A stretch of DNA of 10,341 nucleotides from contig CALDNM010000068.1 in assembly GCA_937915045.1 (NCBI GenBank), positions 1 to 10,341 on the forward strand, in the 5' to 3' direction. Position 1 is the first letter of the stretch, and each line of letters begins with the position of its first letter. The notes below the pieces were generated by a model. That model had not been told where the DNA came from and did not search any database. It saw only the letters and a program-made list of their open reading frames with translations. This stretch comes from an uncultured Clostridia bacterium (GTDB lineage: Bacteria; Bacillota; Clostridia; Peptostreptococcales; Anaerovoracaceae). Below, piece by piece: positions 1 to 6,019 of the stretch. Position numbers and translations under genes: made by a program.

Positions 1-765
1 CATTGGTGTGATACCGAAATGAGGCACTATGATACGCTCAGGATGAAGCTCGCGTCCTTTAGCGAGGCTTTTCATCGAATCTTCCACGCTTTTCAGTATC
101 GCGACCTCATTGATATCCCAGTCAACGACGACACCGGTCGACTCGCTCGCGAACAGGAGATCATCCGGTCTCAGCATATACATCATGCTGCAGTCCGTAT
201 GCCCCTTGGCTTCATAAGCAGTTATCATCCCTGCCTCTCCGTCAGGCTTTCCGTACTCGAGTCCCAGATCTATCGTTTCTCCGTCAGCCAGAGCTTCGTC
301 TATCTTCATACCTTCGACCGTACACTTATCCTGCCCCGGCTCTCCGAACATCTCCTCAGCATTCCTGCCGAGCTTCAGCATCATCTTAAGAGCCCCCGGC
401 CGAGTCATAACATACTGCCCGTAGGCAGAACCCATCACCTTCGCTTCCGGGAACGCTTTTCTCACGTACGGCAGCGCGCCGACATGATCATAATGCGTAT
501 GGCTCAAAACTACATAGTCGAGAGCCCTGCCTCCGATCGCTTCCCTGATATTCCTCACCAGTTTGTCGCCGCAGTAAGACATGCCTGTGTCGAACAGAAA
601 TGTTTTTTCATATTTTGTGACAAGGAACGAGTCTCCTCCCTTCCCCGCCGTAACACGAAAAATACCCTCAGGCATCGCCTTCGGGTCATTTTCGCGAAAA
701 GCTCTTTTGAGTTTTTCAATATCGTAATGTTCTTTTATCATCGCGTCAATATCCATTTTCAGCAT
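1..765 (-). CDS. MBL-fold metallo-hydrolase (3' end missing at left edge)
   Basis: Reading the minus strand from the ATG at 765 gives 255 codons with no stop before the left edge, so the C-terminus lies outside the window. The protein carries the metallo-beta-lactamase signature HTHYDH at residues 89-94, which binds the two metals, preceded by a strand ending in VVLS. Further expected ligands follow: a GHTD histidine at residue 189 and a PHF histidine at residue 249. The position usually held by the bridging Asp appears to be Glu208, in FASESTG. This fold covers hydrolases of many substrates (glyoxalase II, lactonases, phosphodiesterases), so the substrate cannot be given; it is probably cytoplasmic, with no signal peptide seen. 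It is the last visible gene of the murI unit, 18 bases after the acidic protein. An AAAGGA at 769-774 lies only 3 bases from ATG 765 and 12 from an in-frame ATG at 756, so either could be the true start. Confidence 0.9.
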   Translation of the reverse strand, partial: MLKMDIDAMIKEHYDIEKLKRAFRENDPKAMPEGIFRVTAGKGGDSFLVTKYEKTFLFDTGMSYCGDKLVRNIREAIGGRALDYVVLSHTHYDHVGALPYVRKAFPEAKVMGSAYGQYVMTRPGALKMMLKLGRNAEEMFGEPGQDKCTVEGMKIDEALADGETIDLGLEYGKPDGEAGMITAYEAKGHTDCSMMYMLRPDDLLFASESTGVVVDWDINEVAILKSVEDSMKSLAKGRELHPERIIVPHFGITPM

Positions 766-783
766 TTTTCCTTTCAGTCTTAT

Positions 784-1374
784 TTATTCATCAGGCTGAT
801 TTTCATCAAGCACAAATCCATTATCAAGAGGATCTTCGCTTTCAGGAACATCCTCTTCGGCAAGGTCAGAAAAGTCCATAGCATATTCGTCGAGTTCATA
901 ATCGAGACATTCTGAAAAATCATAGTCATATGACTCATGCCCGAGTTTTTCAAGTCTCGAGAGCGTCAGCGCGTCTCTCACAGGCAGAGTCTTTTCCTTT
1001 CCCGACTCGCGATCGGTGCAGGTGACCTCCGACTCGAAACTGAACCACTGCTTGAACTTATGCAGTTCATCGCAAAAATGCTGCACGGAATCATCGTCGT
1101 CAGCCGCGCGGATAAGACCCATCAGCGCTTTTTTGATACTGTCCATGAGAACATAGACATCGGTCGCGCTGTCAGGCAGCGCTTCAAGAGCGTCGTCAAA
1201 ATAATTCCCGATTATTTCAGATACCGCTTCCGGTTCGACCTGAGAAAAAAGCTCACACAAAACATCAGCCGGCACCTCGTCATCGTTTTCGACAAGATCA
1301 GCAAAGTTCTCAAAATATTCGAATTCCTGAGGCTCGTCAAGTTCCAGCAGTTCAAGTAATTTCTGAAGATCCAC
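784..1374 (-). CDS. Hypothetical highly acidic protein
   Basis: This frame encodes 196 residues starting with GTG. I do not recognise the family. By my count 58 residues are Asp or Glu and about 12 are Lys or Arg, so the protein is strongly negative. Residues 1-95 look mainly helical and leucine-rich. A patch of four aspartates lies near residue 92, followed by a more mixed segment at about 100-140 with two Cys and two Trp/Phe-rich stretches, then an acidic, Tyr-rich tail at about 148-196. There is no signal peptide or membrane segment, so it should be cytoplasmic. It lies 39 bases after murI and 18 before the MBL hydrolase, all on the same strand, so it is probably cotranscribed with them. 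The GTG start is supported by a near-consensus ribosome binding site 7 bases upstream, and the coding frame is well maintained, so I regard it as a real gene. Possible roles such as a protein-binding or regulatory factor are guesses. Confidence 0.82.
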   Translation of the reverse strand: MDLQKLLELLELDEPQEFEYFENFADLVENDDEVPADVLCELFSQVEPEAVSEIIGNYFDDALEALPDSATDVYVLMDSIKKALMGLIRAADDDDSVQHFCDELHKFKQWFSFESEVTCTDRESGKEKTLPVRDALTLSRLEKLGHESYDYDFSECLDYELDEYAMDFSDLAEEDVPESEDPLDNGFVLDENQPDE

Positions 1375-1381
1375 GACAGCA

Positions 1382-1389
1382 CCGCCTTT
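1382..1389 (-). promoter_or_regulatory. Ribosome binding site fixing a GTG start
   Basis: The minus strand reads AAAGGCGG here, one mismatch from the ideal AAAGGAGG, with 7 bases to the GTG at 1374. No in-frame ATG sits at a better distance, so this site is what justifies the GTG start of the acidic protein. Confidence 0.65.
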
Positions 1390-1413
1390 CTTTATGGTAC
1401 AACTTTAGTTTTG

Positions 1414-2235
1414 CTATATAGAACCTATCTCAAGGTTTTTGAATTTGACATTCGCGTCCACGCCCGACCCCTTCATGATCGTATCGATCATGTTTATGAA
1501 ATTCTCCGAGAGGTCGCTCGCGTAAAAGACATTCTTTATCACGGATTCTCCAGAGTGCATATCCTTTTCTGTCAATATATCATCGATGGTTTTAATGATC
1601 TCCTCCGATGGATTTATTATCTTTATATCCGGATATATCCTTTCGATGTTCGATCTTATCAGCGGGTAATGCGTGCATCCGAGCACAAGCGTATCTATCC
1701 TGTTTTCCCAAACGAAATCATCCATGTAATGGTGTATCGTGAGATCCATGATATCGTTCGCGATTATTCCTTCTTCGATGAGAGGGACGAACGCGGGACA
1801 CGCTGTCTCAAAAACGTTCATCTCCGGAGCCAGTTTTTTGATCGATCCGCTGTAAGCGTGTGTCGATATCGTGACCTTGGTCCCTATTATACCGACCTGG
1901 CTGTCCTCAGAACAGCTTTTGACCACTTTATCGGCGGCAGGCTGTATTATCCCGACTATCGGTATGTCAGGATAAGCTTTTTCAAGATCGTCCAGACATG
2001 TCGAGCTCACAGTGTTGCACGCGATAACTATCATTTTCACGTCTTGTTTGACAAGAAAATCAGCTATCTGCTTCGCGAAGCTCTTTATCGTCGATACTGC
2101 TTTCGAACCGTAAGGCGTCCTCGCTGTATCTCCAAAATATATGATCTTCTCATTGGGCAGTTTCTTCATCATAGGCGGTATGCTCGTGAGCCCGCCAAGC
2201 CCTGAGTCGAAAAAGCCTATCGGCCTGTTATCCAT
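1414..2235 (-). CDS. murI: Glutamate racemase
   Basis: The enzyme interconverts L- and D-glutamate in the cytoplasm, supplying D-Glu for peptidoglycan. It needs no cofactor and uses two cysteines. The sequence shows all the family hallmarks: FDSGLGG near the N-terminus (catalytic-site Asp10 and Ser11), a DTARTPYG segment, the first catalytic Cys73 in ACNT and the second Cys187 in GCTHYP, with His189 next to it. At 273 residues the length is typical for the family. The frame could begin one codon earlier at a TTG (2238), but the ATG at 2235 has AAAGGA 9 bases upstream and is preferred. It is the first gene of a leftward unit followed by the acidic protein and the MBL hydrolase, and it is divergent from pepF, with which it shares a crowded promoter region. 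Confidence 0.97.
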   Translation of the reverse strand: MDNRPIGFFDSGLGGLTSIPPMMKKLPNEKIIYFGDTARTPYGSKAVSTIKSFAKQIADFLVKQDVKMIVIACNTVSSTCLDDLEKAYPDIPIVGIIQPAADKVVKSCSEDSQVGIIGTKVTISTHAYSGSIKKLAPEMNVFETACPAFVPLIEEGIIANDIMDLTIHHYMDDFVWENRIDTLVLGCTHYPLIRSNIERIYPDIKIINPSEEIIKTIDDILTEKDMHSGESVIKNVFYASDLSENFINMIDTIMKGSGVDANVKFKNLEIGSI

Positions 2236-2244
2236 CAACTTGCT

Positions 2245-2250
2245 TCCTTT
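2245..2250 (-). promoter_or_regulatory. Ribosome binding site of murI
   Basis: AAAGGA on the minus strand lies 9 bases before ATG 2235 and 6 bases before an in-frame TTG at 2238. It leaves a small ambiguity in the start, and ATG is favoured by codon preference. Confidence 0.6.
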
Positions 2251-2257
2251 CTTTTTT

Positions 2258-2266
2258 TGATATAAT
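2258..2266 (+). promoter_or_regulatory. Extended -10 promoter for pepF
   Basis: The plus strand reads TGATATAAT, a perfect -10 hexamer with an upstream TG, the extended -10 form. A weak TTGCTT lies upstream with only a 15-base spacer, so the extended -10 probably carries most of the activity. Transcription would start near 2273, giving a leader of about 43 bases before the pepF start. It overlaps the oppositely directed murI promoter. Confidence 0.6.
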
Positions 2267-2268
2267 AT

Positions 2269-2297
2269 ATTCTACAACAATCACAAACCAAAGTAAA
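2269..2297 (-). promoter_or_regulatory. Sigma-A-type promoter for the murI unit
   Basis: On the minus strand TTTACT (2292-2297) and TAGAAT (2269-2274) are separated by exactly 17 bases. The -10 matches TATAAT at five of six positions and the -35 matches TTGACA at four. Predicted start is near 2262, giving a very short leader of roughly 27 bases to murI. Confidence 0.6.
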
Positions 2298-2302
2298 TAA
2301 AC

Positions 2303-2309
2303 AAGGAGG
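2303..2309 (+). promoter_or_regulatory. Consensus ribosome binding site deciding a GTG start
   Basis: AAGGAGG with 6 bases to the GTG at 2316 is an ideal Shine-Dalgarno arrangement. It settles the pepF start, since no in-frame ATG occurs near the expected N-terminus. Confidence 0.85.
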
Positions 2310-2315
2310 CGCGCT

Positions 2316-4133
2316 GTGGCGGACGATCTTAAACAGAGAAGCGAAATAGACAATAAATTTAAATGGGATCTGGGGTCGATGTATTCCAACGATCAGAAAT
2401 GGGAAAACGACCTCATGCTGTGCAGTGAGAAGGCGAAAGAATTTCTCGGATACCAGGGGAAGATCGGTGAAAGTGCCGAGACGCTCCTCGCTGTGATGAA
2501 GCTCAAGGACTTTCTCATGGAAAAAGCGGAAGACGTGATCGTATACGCGATGATGCGCCGGGACGAAGACAACAGAGTGGAAAAATATCAGGCGATGTGC
2601 GACAAAGCTACTGCTTCTTTCGCTCAGATATCAGCCATGACTTCATTCGTTGCTCCGGAGCTCCTTTCGTATGGAGAAGAAAAAATAATGAGCTTCGTAG
2701 ATGCTGAGCCGGAGCTTGAAGTCTACAGATTCGCTCTCAAAGACGCGTTCCGCGAAAAGGATCATATACTCTCGAAAGAAGAAGAAAACATCCTTGCTCA
2801 GTTCAGCGAAATAACACCGGCAGTCAGCGACGTCTTCAAGATGCTCAACGACGCGGATATAAAATTCGGAACTATAAAAAATGAAGACGGAAATGAAGTC
2901 ACTCTCACGCACGGGAATTATATTTCGTTCATGCAGTCGCATGACCGTGAAGTCCGCAGGCAGGCATATGAAGGATGTTACAACGCGTACAGAGCGCTCA
3001 TCAACACCCTTGCGGCAACGTATAATTACAGTGTCAAGGGAGACTGTGTCGAGTCGAGGATAAGGAAATACCCATCATCCCGCGCGGCAGCTATGTCTTC
3101 CGGCAACATCCCCGAAAGCATATACGACAGTCTCGTCTCCGCTGTGAATGACAGCCTTCCAACGCTTCATAGATATATCGCTCTTCGCAAAAAAATGCTC
3201 GGTGTTTCCGATCTTATGATGTACGATATTTATGTACCTCTCATAAACCTTCCGAAAAAGACGATACATTACGATGAAGCTCTTGAAATCATCGAAAACG
3301 CGCTCCAGCCTCTCGGTGAAGATTATATAAAACGTATGAAGGCCGGCTTCGCGGACGGATGGATCGACATATATGAAAATGAGGGAAAAACAAGCGGCGC
3401 TTATAGTTTTGGCAGTTATTCGAGCAAGCCGTTCATACTGTGCAATTATAATGATACTCTTGAAGATGTGTTCACAGTGATCCATGAGATGGGACACTCG
3501 ATGAACTCACTCTACACGCGTGAAACTCAGCCATTTATATACGGGAGCCATTCGATCTTCACAGCGGAAGTCGCTTCGACCGTGAACGAAAACCTCCTGA
3601 TAAAATATCTTCTGAAAAATGAAAATGATCCCGAGATGCGCAGATATCTTATCAATATGCAGATCGAAGCGTTCAGGACCACGCTTTTCAGACAGACGAT
3701 GTTCGCTGAATTCGAACAGTATTCTCACAGCACTGTTGAATCCGGAGGTCAGCTCACGGCTGCCGGCATGTGCGAGGAATATAAAAAACTGAATGATAAA
3801 TATTTCGGTGACGCTGTCTCGGACGACCCGTTCATCCAGTATGAATGGGCACGTATCCCGCATTTTTACAACGCGTTCTACGTCTACCAGTACGCCACCG
3901 GATACTCCGCGGCCGCGGCTATATCTGACATGATCCTGTCGGATTTCGAAGAGAATGGCGCGCCCGGGAAAGCCACTGAAAACTATATAAAGTTCCTGAA
4001 ATCGGGAGACAGTGACTATCCGATAGAACTTCTCAAGATCGCGGGCGTCGATATGGGCACTACAGGTCCTGTAGACAACGCCATGAAGACCTTCGCGGGA
4101 CTGGTCGATGAATTCGAAGCGCTCACCAAATAG
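2316..4133 (+). CDS. pepF: Oligoendopeptidase F (M3 family metallopeptidase)
   Basis: This zinc endopeptidase cleaves short peptides in the cytoplasm. The protein has 605 residues, the usual PepF length. Residues 1-190 form the helical N-terminal region, and the catalytic M3 domain follows. Zinc ligands are clear: HEMGH at 390-394 and the third ligand Glu418 in the segment AEVAST. The C-terminal motif HFYNAFYVYQY at 516-526 supplies the His and Tyr that stabilise the transition state in this family. There is no signal peptide. The start is a GTG backed by a perfect ribosome binding site. It appears to be a single-gene unit: divergent from murI, convergent with the pseudouridine synthase gene only 25 bases beyond its stop, and ending in a hairpin. 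With the M18 aminopeptidase at the other end of the window it fits peptide recycling or amino-acid use. Confidence 0.97.
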   Translation: MADDLKQRSEIDNKFKWDLGSMYSNDQKWENDLMLCSEKAKEFLGYQGKIGESAETLLAVMKLKDFLMEKAEDVIVYAMMRRDEDNRVEKYQAMCDKATASFAQISAMTSFVAPELLSYGEEKIMSFVDAEPELEVYRFALKDAFREKDHILSKEEENILAQFSEITPAVSDVFKMLNDADIKFGTIKNEDGNEVTLTHGNYISFMQSHDREVRRQAYEGCYNAYRALINTLAATYNYSVKGDCVESRIRKYPSSRAAAMSSGNIPESIYDSLVSAVNDSLPTLHRYIALRKKMLGVSDLMMYDIYVPLINLPKKTIHYDEALEIIENALQPLGEDYIKRMKAGFADGWIDIYENEGKTSGAYSFGSYSSKPFILCNYNDTLEDVFTVIHEMGHSMNSLYTRETQPFIYGSHSIFTAEVASTVNENLLIKYLLKNENDPEMRRYLINMQIEAFRTTLFRQTMFAEFEQYSHSTVESGGQLTAAGMCEEYKKLNDKYFGDAVSDDPFIQYEWARIPHFYNAFYVYQYATGYSAAAAISDMILSDFEENGAPGKATENYIKFLKSGDSDYPIELLKIAGVDMGTTGPVDNAMKTFAGLVDEFEALTK

Positions 4134-4143
4134 TGAGCGTTTC
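4116..4143 (+). terminator. Hairpin overlapping the pepF stop codon, possible terminator
   Basis: Arms at 4116-4126 and 4133-4143 pair over 11 positions (one G-T wobble) around a 6-base loop. The stop codon TAG (4131-4133) falls in the loop and first stem base. T-rich sequence follows, but it begins about 8 bases after the stem, so as a rho-independent terminator it is not canonical. As it sits between convergent genes it may act, weakly, in both directions. Confidence 0.45.
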
Positions 4144-4158
4144 CATACCTGTTTTATC

Positions 4159-5058
4159 CTATTTTATTTTTTCGATGACTTCATTGATATCGTCAGGAAG
4201 AGGCGCGGTGATGTCTATCTTTTCACGCGTCACAGGATGTGTGAATATCAGTCTTGAAGCGTGAAGCGCCTGACGATCTATAAGCCACGGCGCGTCTCCT
4301 CCGTAAAGCGGATCGCCAACTACAGGGTGCCCTATGAACGACATATGCACCCTGATCTGGTGTGTCCGTCCCGTCTCAAGAAGCAGCGACAGCATAGTAT
4401 ATCCCTTCGGAAACCGTTTAAGGACTTTATAGTGAGTCACGCTTTCCTGACCGCCTTCAACGACTCCGCGTCCTACTTTTTCCGGATCAGGCTGTCCTAT
4501 CGGCGCGTCTACAGTGCCTTCTTCTTCCTCTATGATGCCCTTGACTATCCCGGTATATATCTTTTTGACCTTATCTGTGTGCATCTCTTTCACAAATTTA
4601 TCCTGGATATACGCGTTTTTCCCCAGCACAAGAAGCCCCGACGTGTCCATATCGAGACGGTTCACGAATCTTATCTTGAAACTCTGCCCCGTATCTTCCA
4701 TATACTTCATCACGCCATTTGCTATAGTATGATCCGGATGTCCCTTCGTTGGGTGGACCGTATAGCCGGGCTGCTTGTTGATGATGAGAAAATCATCGTC
4801 TTCGAAGACCGGTTCGATTTTTATCGGTTCCAGCGTATAATGGCTCGGTTCTTCTTCAGGAAGCTTCACGAGTATCTCATCTCCCGGCTCCGGTATCCAG
4901 AACGGCCTCATATGCTCACCGTTCAGAAAAACGGTATCCGCTTTTTTTATCTTTGCTCTGAGTCTCGAAGAGAACGAAAAATCACGCCTCAGCAGATCTT
5001 TTACCTGAAGCTTGTTTTTACTGTCTTCTTCTGTGACTGTATATCTGAATTCTGTCAT
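4159..5058 (-). CDS. RluA-family rRNA/tRNA pseudouridine synthase
   Basis: The enzyme isomerises uridine to pseudouridine in structured RNA, probably 23S rRNA. The 299-residue protein shows an N-terminal S4-like RNA-binding region (about residues 14-70), the conserved VHPTKGH at 101-107, the catalytic motif RLDMDTSG with nucleophile Asp136, and late in the chain ETGRTHQIRVH followed by GDPLYG. Asn133 replaces the His seen before RLD in E. coli RluD. I believe this variation is common in Bacillota members and does not suggest loss of activity. Which uridine is modified cannot be told from sequence, so I do not assign rluD. The gene follows nadK after only 14 bases and should be cotranscribed with it. 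Its ribosome binding site is weak (AAGAGAG before the ATG), which suggests translation partly coupled to nadK. Confidence 0.93.
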   Translation of the reverse strand: MTEFRYTVTEEDSKNKLQVKDLLRRDFSFSSRLRAKIKKADTVFLNGEHMRPFWIPEPGDEILVKLPEEEPSHYTLEPIKIEPVFEDDDFLIINKQPGYTVHPTKGHPDHTIANGVMKYMEDTGQSFKIRFVNRLDMDTSGLLVLGKNAYIQDKFVKEMHTDKVKKIYTGIVKGIIEEEEGTVDAPIGQPDPEKVGRGVVEGGQESVTHYKVLKRFPKGYTMLSLLLETGRTHQIRVHMSFIGHPVVGDPLYGGDAPWLIDRQALHASRLIFTHPVTREKIDITAPLPDDINEVIEKIK

Positions 5059-5072
5059 GTTTTCTCTCTTGC

Positions 5073-5873
5073 CTAAAGGAATTTTGTCTTTACTTTGTTC
5101 CAGAAATCATACGAATCGAATCTCAGAAGATCGACCTTCGCAGGTGAAAACGATACTTTGATACGCGTCACGTTCGAATATCTGTGTTCGATGCCGTCAT
5201 TCATAACATAGAGAAGGACATCTCTCTTATACTGCGGAACTATCTCAAGAGATAGTTCCGGAGGAAGTATCAGACTGGACGTGAATGAACGGTAAGCCGT
5301 TGTATTCATAGGAGCTATCGGTGTGACCTGAAGCACATCCAGTCTTGGATCCACTATCGCTCCGCCGACTGAATAGTTGTAAGCTGTACTTCCTGAAGAT
5401 GTAGCTACGAGTATACCGTCGCCGCTGAAGTTCTCGATGAAACTGTCACCGATAGAAATATTGAGGTGCGTCGAATACGACTGCGTCCCTCTTATGACTA
5501 TCTCGTTCAGTCCTTTCAGTTTTTCCTGTCTGCCGTCGAGGAACACTTCAGCCTCGACGACTGAAGATTCCTGTATATTGAATTTGCCGGCCTCATATCT
5601 TTCTATGAACATCCCGACCTGATGCGCCGCGAGCTCCTGGAAAAAGCCGAGGTGACCGGTATTGATCCCTATGACCGGGAATGTCGGAAAATCGAATTTA
5701 TGTATAGCGTCGAGCATGGAGCCGTCCCCGCCTATTACTACAAGAAGATCCGTTTTATCCGACGGAACGATCTCCGCTGTTATCCCTTCTCTCTCAAAGC
5801 ATTTGCGCAGCAGTTCCTCTGTACTTCTCGACTGATCCGTATTATTTGAATAGATGCATATTCTCCTGTCCAT
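5073..5873 (-). CDS. nadK: NAD kinase
   Basis: NAD kinase phosphorylates NAD to NADP, the only route to NADP(H) in most bacteria; it acts in the cytoplasm. The 266-residue protein has the family motifs in order: GGDGS at 48-52 with the catalytic Asp50, NTGHLGF at 71-77 (usually NxGxLGF), the Asn123-Glu124 pair, and GDGILVATSSGSTAY at 151-165, the NAD-binding and dimer-contact region. The ATG at 5873 has AAAGGG 5 bases upstream. It leads a two-gene unit with the pseudouridine synthase, the same order as yjbN-yjbO in Bacillus subtilis. The yjbM-type (p)ppGpp synthetase found upstream there is absent here; instead a flavin reductase gene is transcribed divergently. A perfect palindrome lies in the codons for residues 205-213. 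Confidence 0.96.
   Translation of the reverse strand: MDRRICIYSNNTDQSRSTEELLRKCFEREGITAEIVPSDKTDLLVVIGGDGSMLDAIHKFDFPTFPVIGINTGHLGFFQELAAHQVGMFIERYEAGKFNIQESSVVEAEVFLDGRQEKLKGLNEIVIRGTQSYSTHLNISIGDSFIENFSGDGILVATSSGSTAYNYSVGGAIVDPRLDVLQVTPIAPMNTTAYRSFTSSLILPPELSLEIVPQYKRDVLLYVMNDGIEHRYSNVTRIKVSFSPAKVDLLRFDSYDFWNKVKTKFL
5235..5260. repeat. Perfect inverted repeat inside nadK
   Basis: Twelve-base arms at 5235-5246 and 5249-5260 are exact reverse complements separated by two bases. The element lies wholly in coding sequence for nadK residues 205-213. No T-run follows on either strand, so it is not a standard terminator. It could be a protein-binding palindrome, a tight RNA hairpin or chance. 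Confidence 0.85.
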
Positions 5874-5910
5874 TTTTTCCCTTTCATCCGTTTTTCAGAC
5901 TTGCACGTCT

Positions 5911-5939
5911 ATTCTACACGATATTCGGCAGAAATCCAA
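5911..5939 (-). promoter_or_regulatory. Sigma-A-type promoter for nadK and the pseudouridine synthase
   Basis: The minus strand has TTGGAT (5934-5939) and TAGAAT (5911-5916) with a spacer of exactly 17 bases. The -10 hexamer is the same as that of the murI promoter. Expected start is about 5904, roughly 30 bases before the nadK ATG. Confidence 0.65.
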
Positions 5940-5964
5940 TTTAATGTTTTATGATCTGTCTATG

Positions 5965-5973
5965 TGGTAAAAT
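5965..5973 (+). promoter_or_regulatory. Extended -10 promoter for the RclA-like reductase
   Basis: TGGTAAAAT gives an extended TG followed by TAAAAT, five of six matches to the consensus, with no good -35 hexamer at 16-18 bases. A start near 5980 gives a leader of about 40 bases. A short inverted repeat, GTAAAAT (5967-5973) and ATTTTAC (5988-5994), embraces the likely start site and could be a weak operator, but it is AT-rich and may be chance. Confidence 0.45.
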
Positions 5974-6019
5974 GAATTAAAATATTGATTTTACAGATAA
6001 ACGATACGGAGGTCTTCTT

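Noticed and set aside
19..915. Long plus-strand open frame opposite the MBL hydrolase and the acidic protein
   Set aside because: Its translation has no recognisable motif, its composition is odd (rich in His, Arg, Phe, Ile), and it lies antisense to two well-supported genes.
1474..1492. Inverted repeat with 8-base arms and 3-base loop inside murI
   Set aside because: Arms of 8 are expected about once or twice by chance in 10 kb, and there is no T-run or context to suggest function.
1411..2205. 264-codon plus-strand frame covering nearly all of murI
   Set aside because: It is the mirror frame of a clear glutamate racemase; the sequence is Tyr/Arg/His-rich with no motif and no ribosome binding site.
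4261..5076. 271-codon plus-strand frame covering most of the pseudouridine synthase gene
   Set aside because: Antisense shadow of a gene with clear catalytic motifs; no protein family features.
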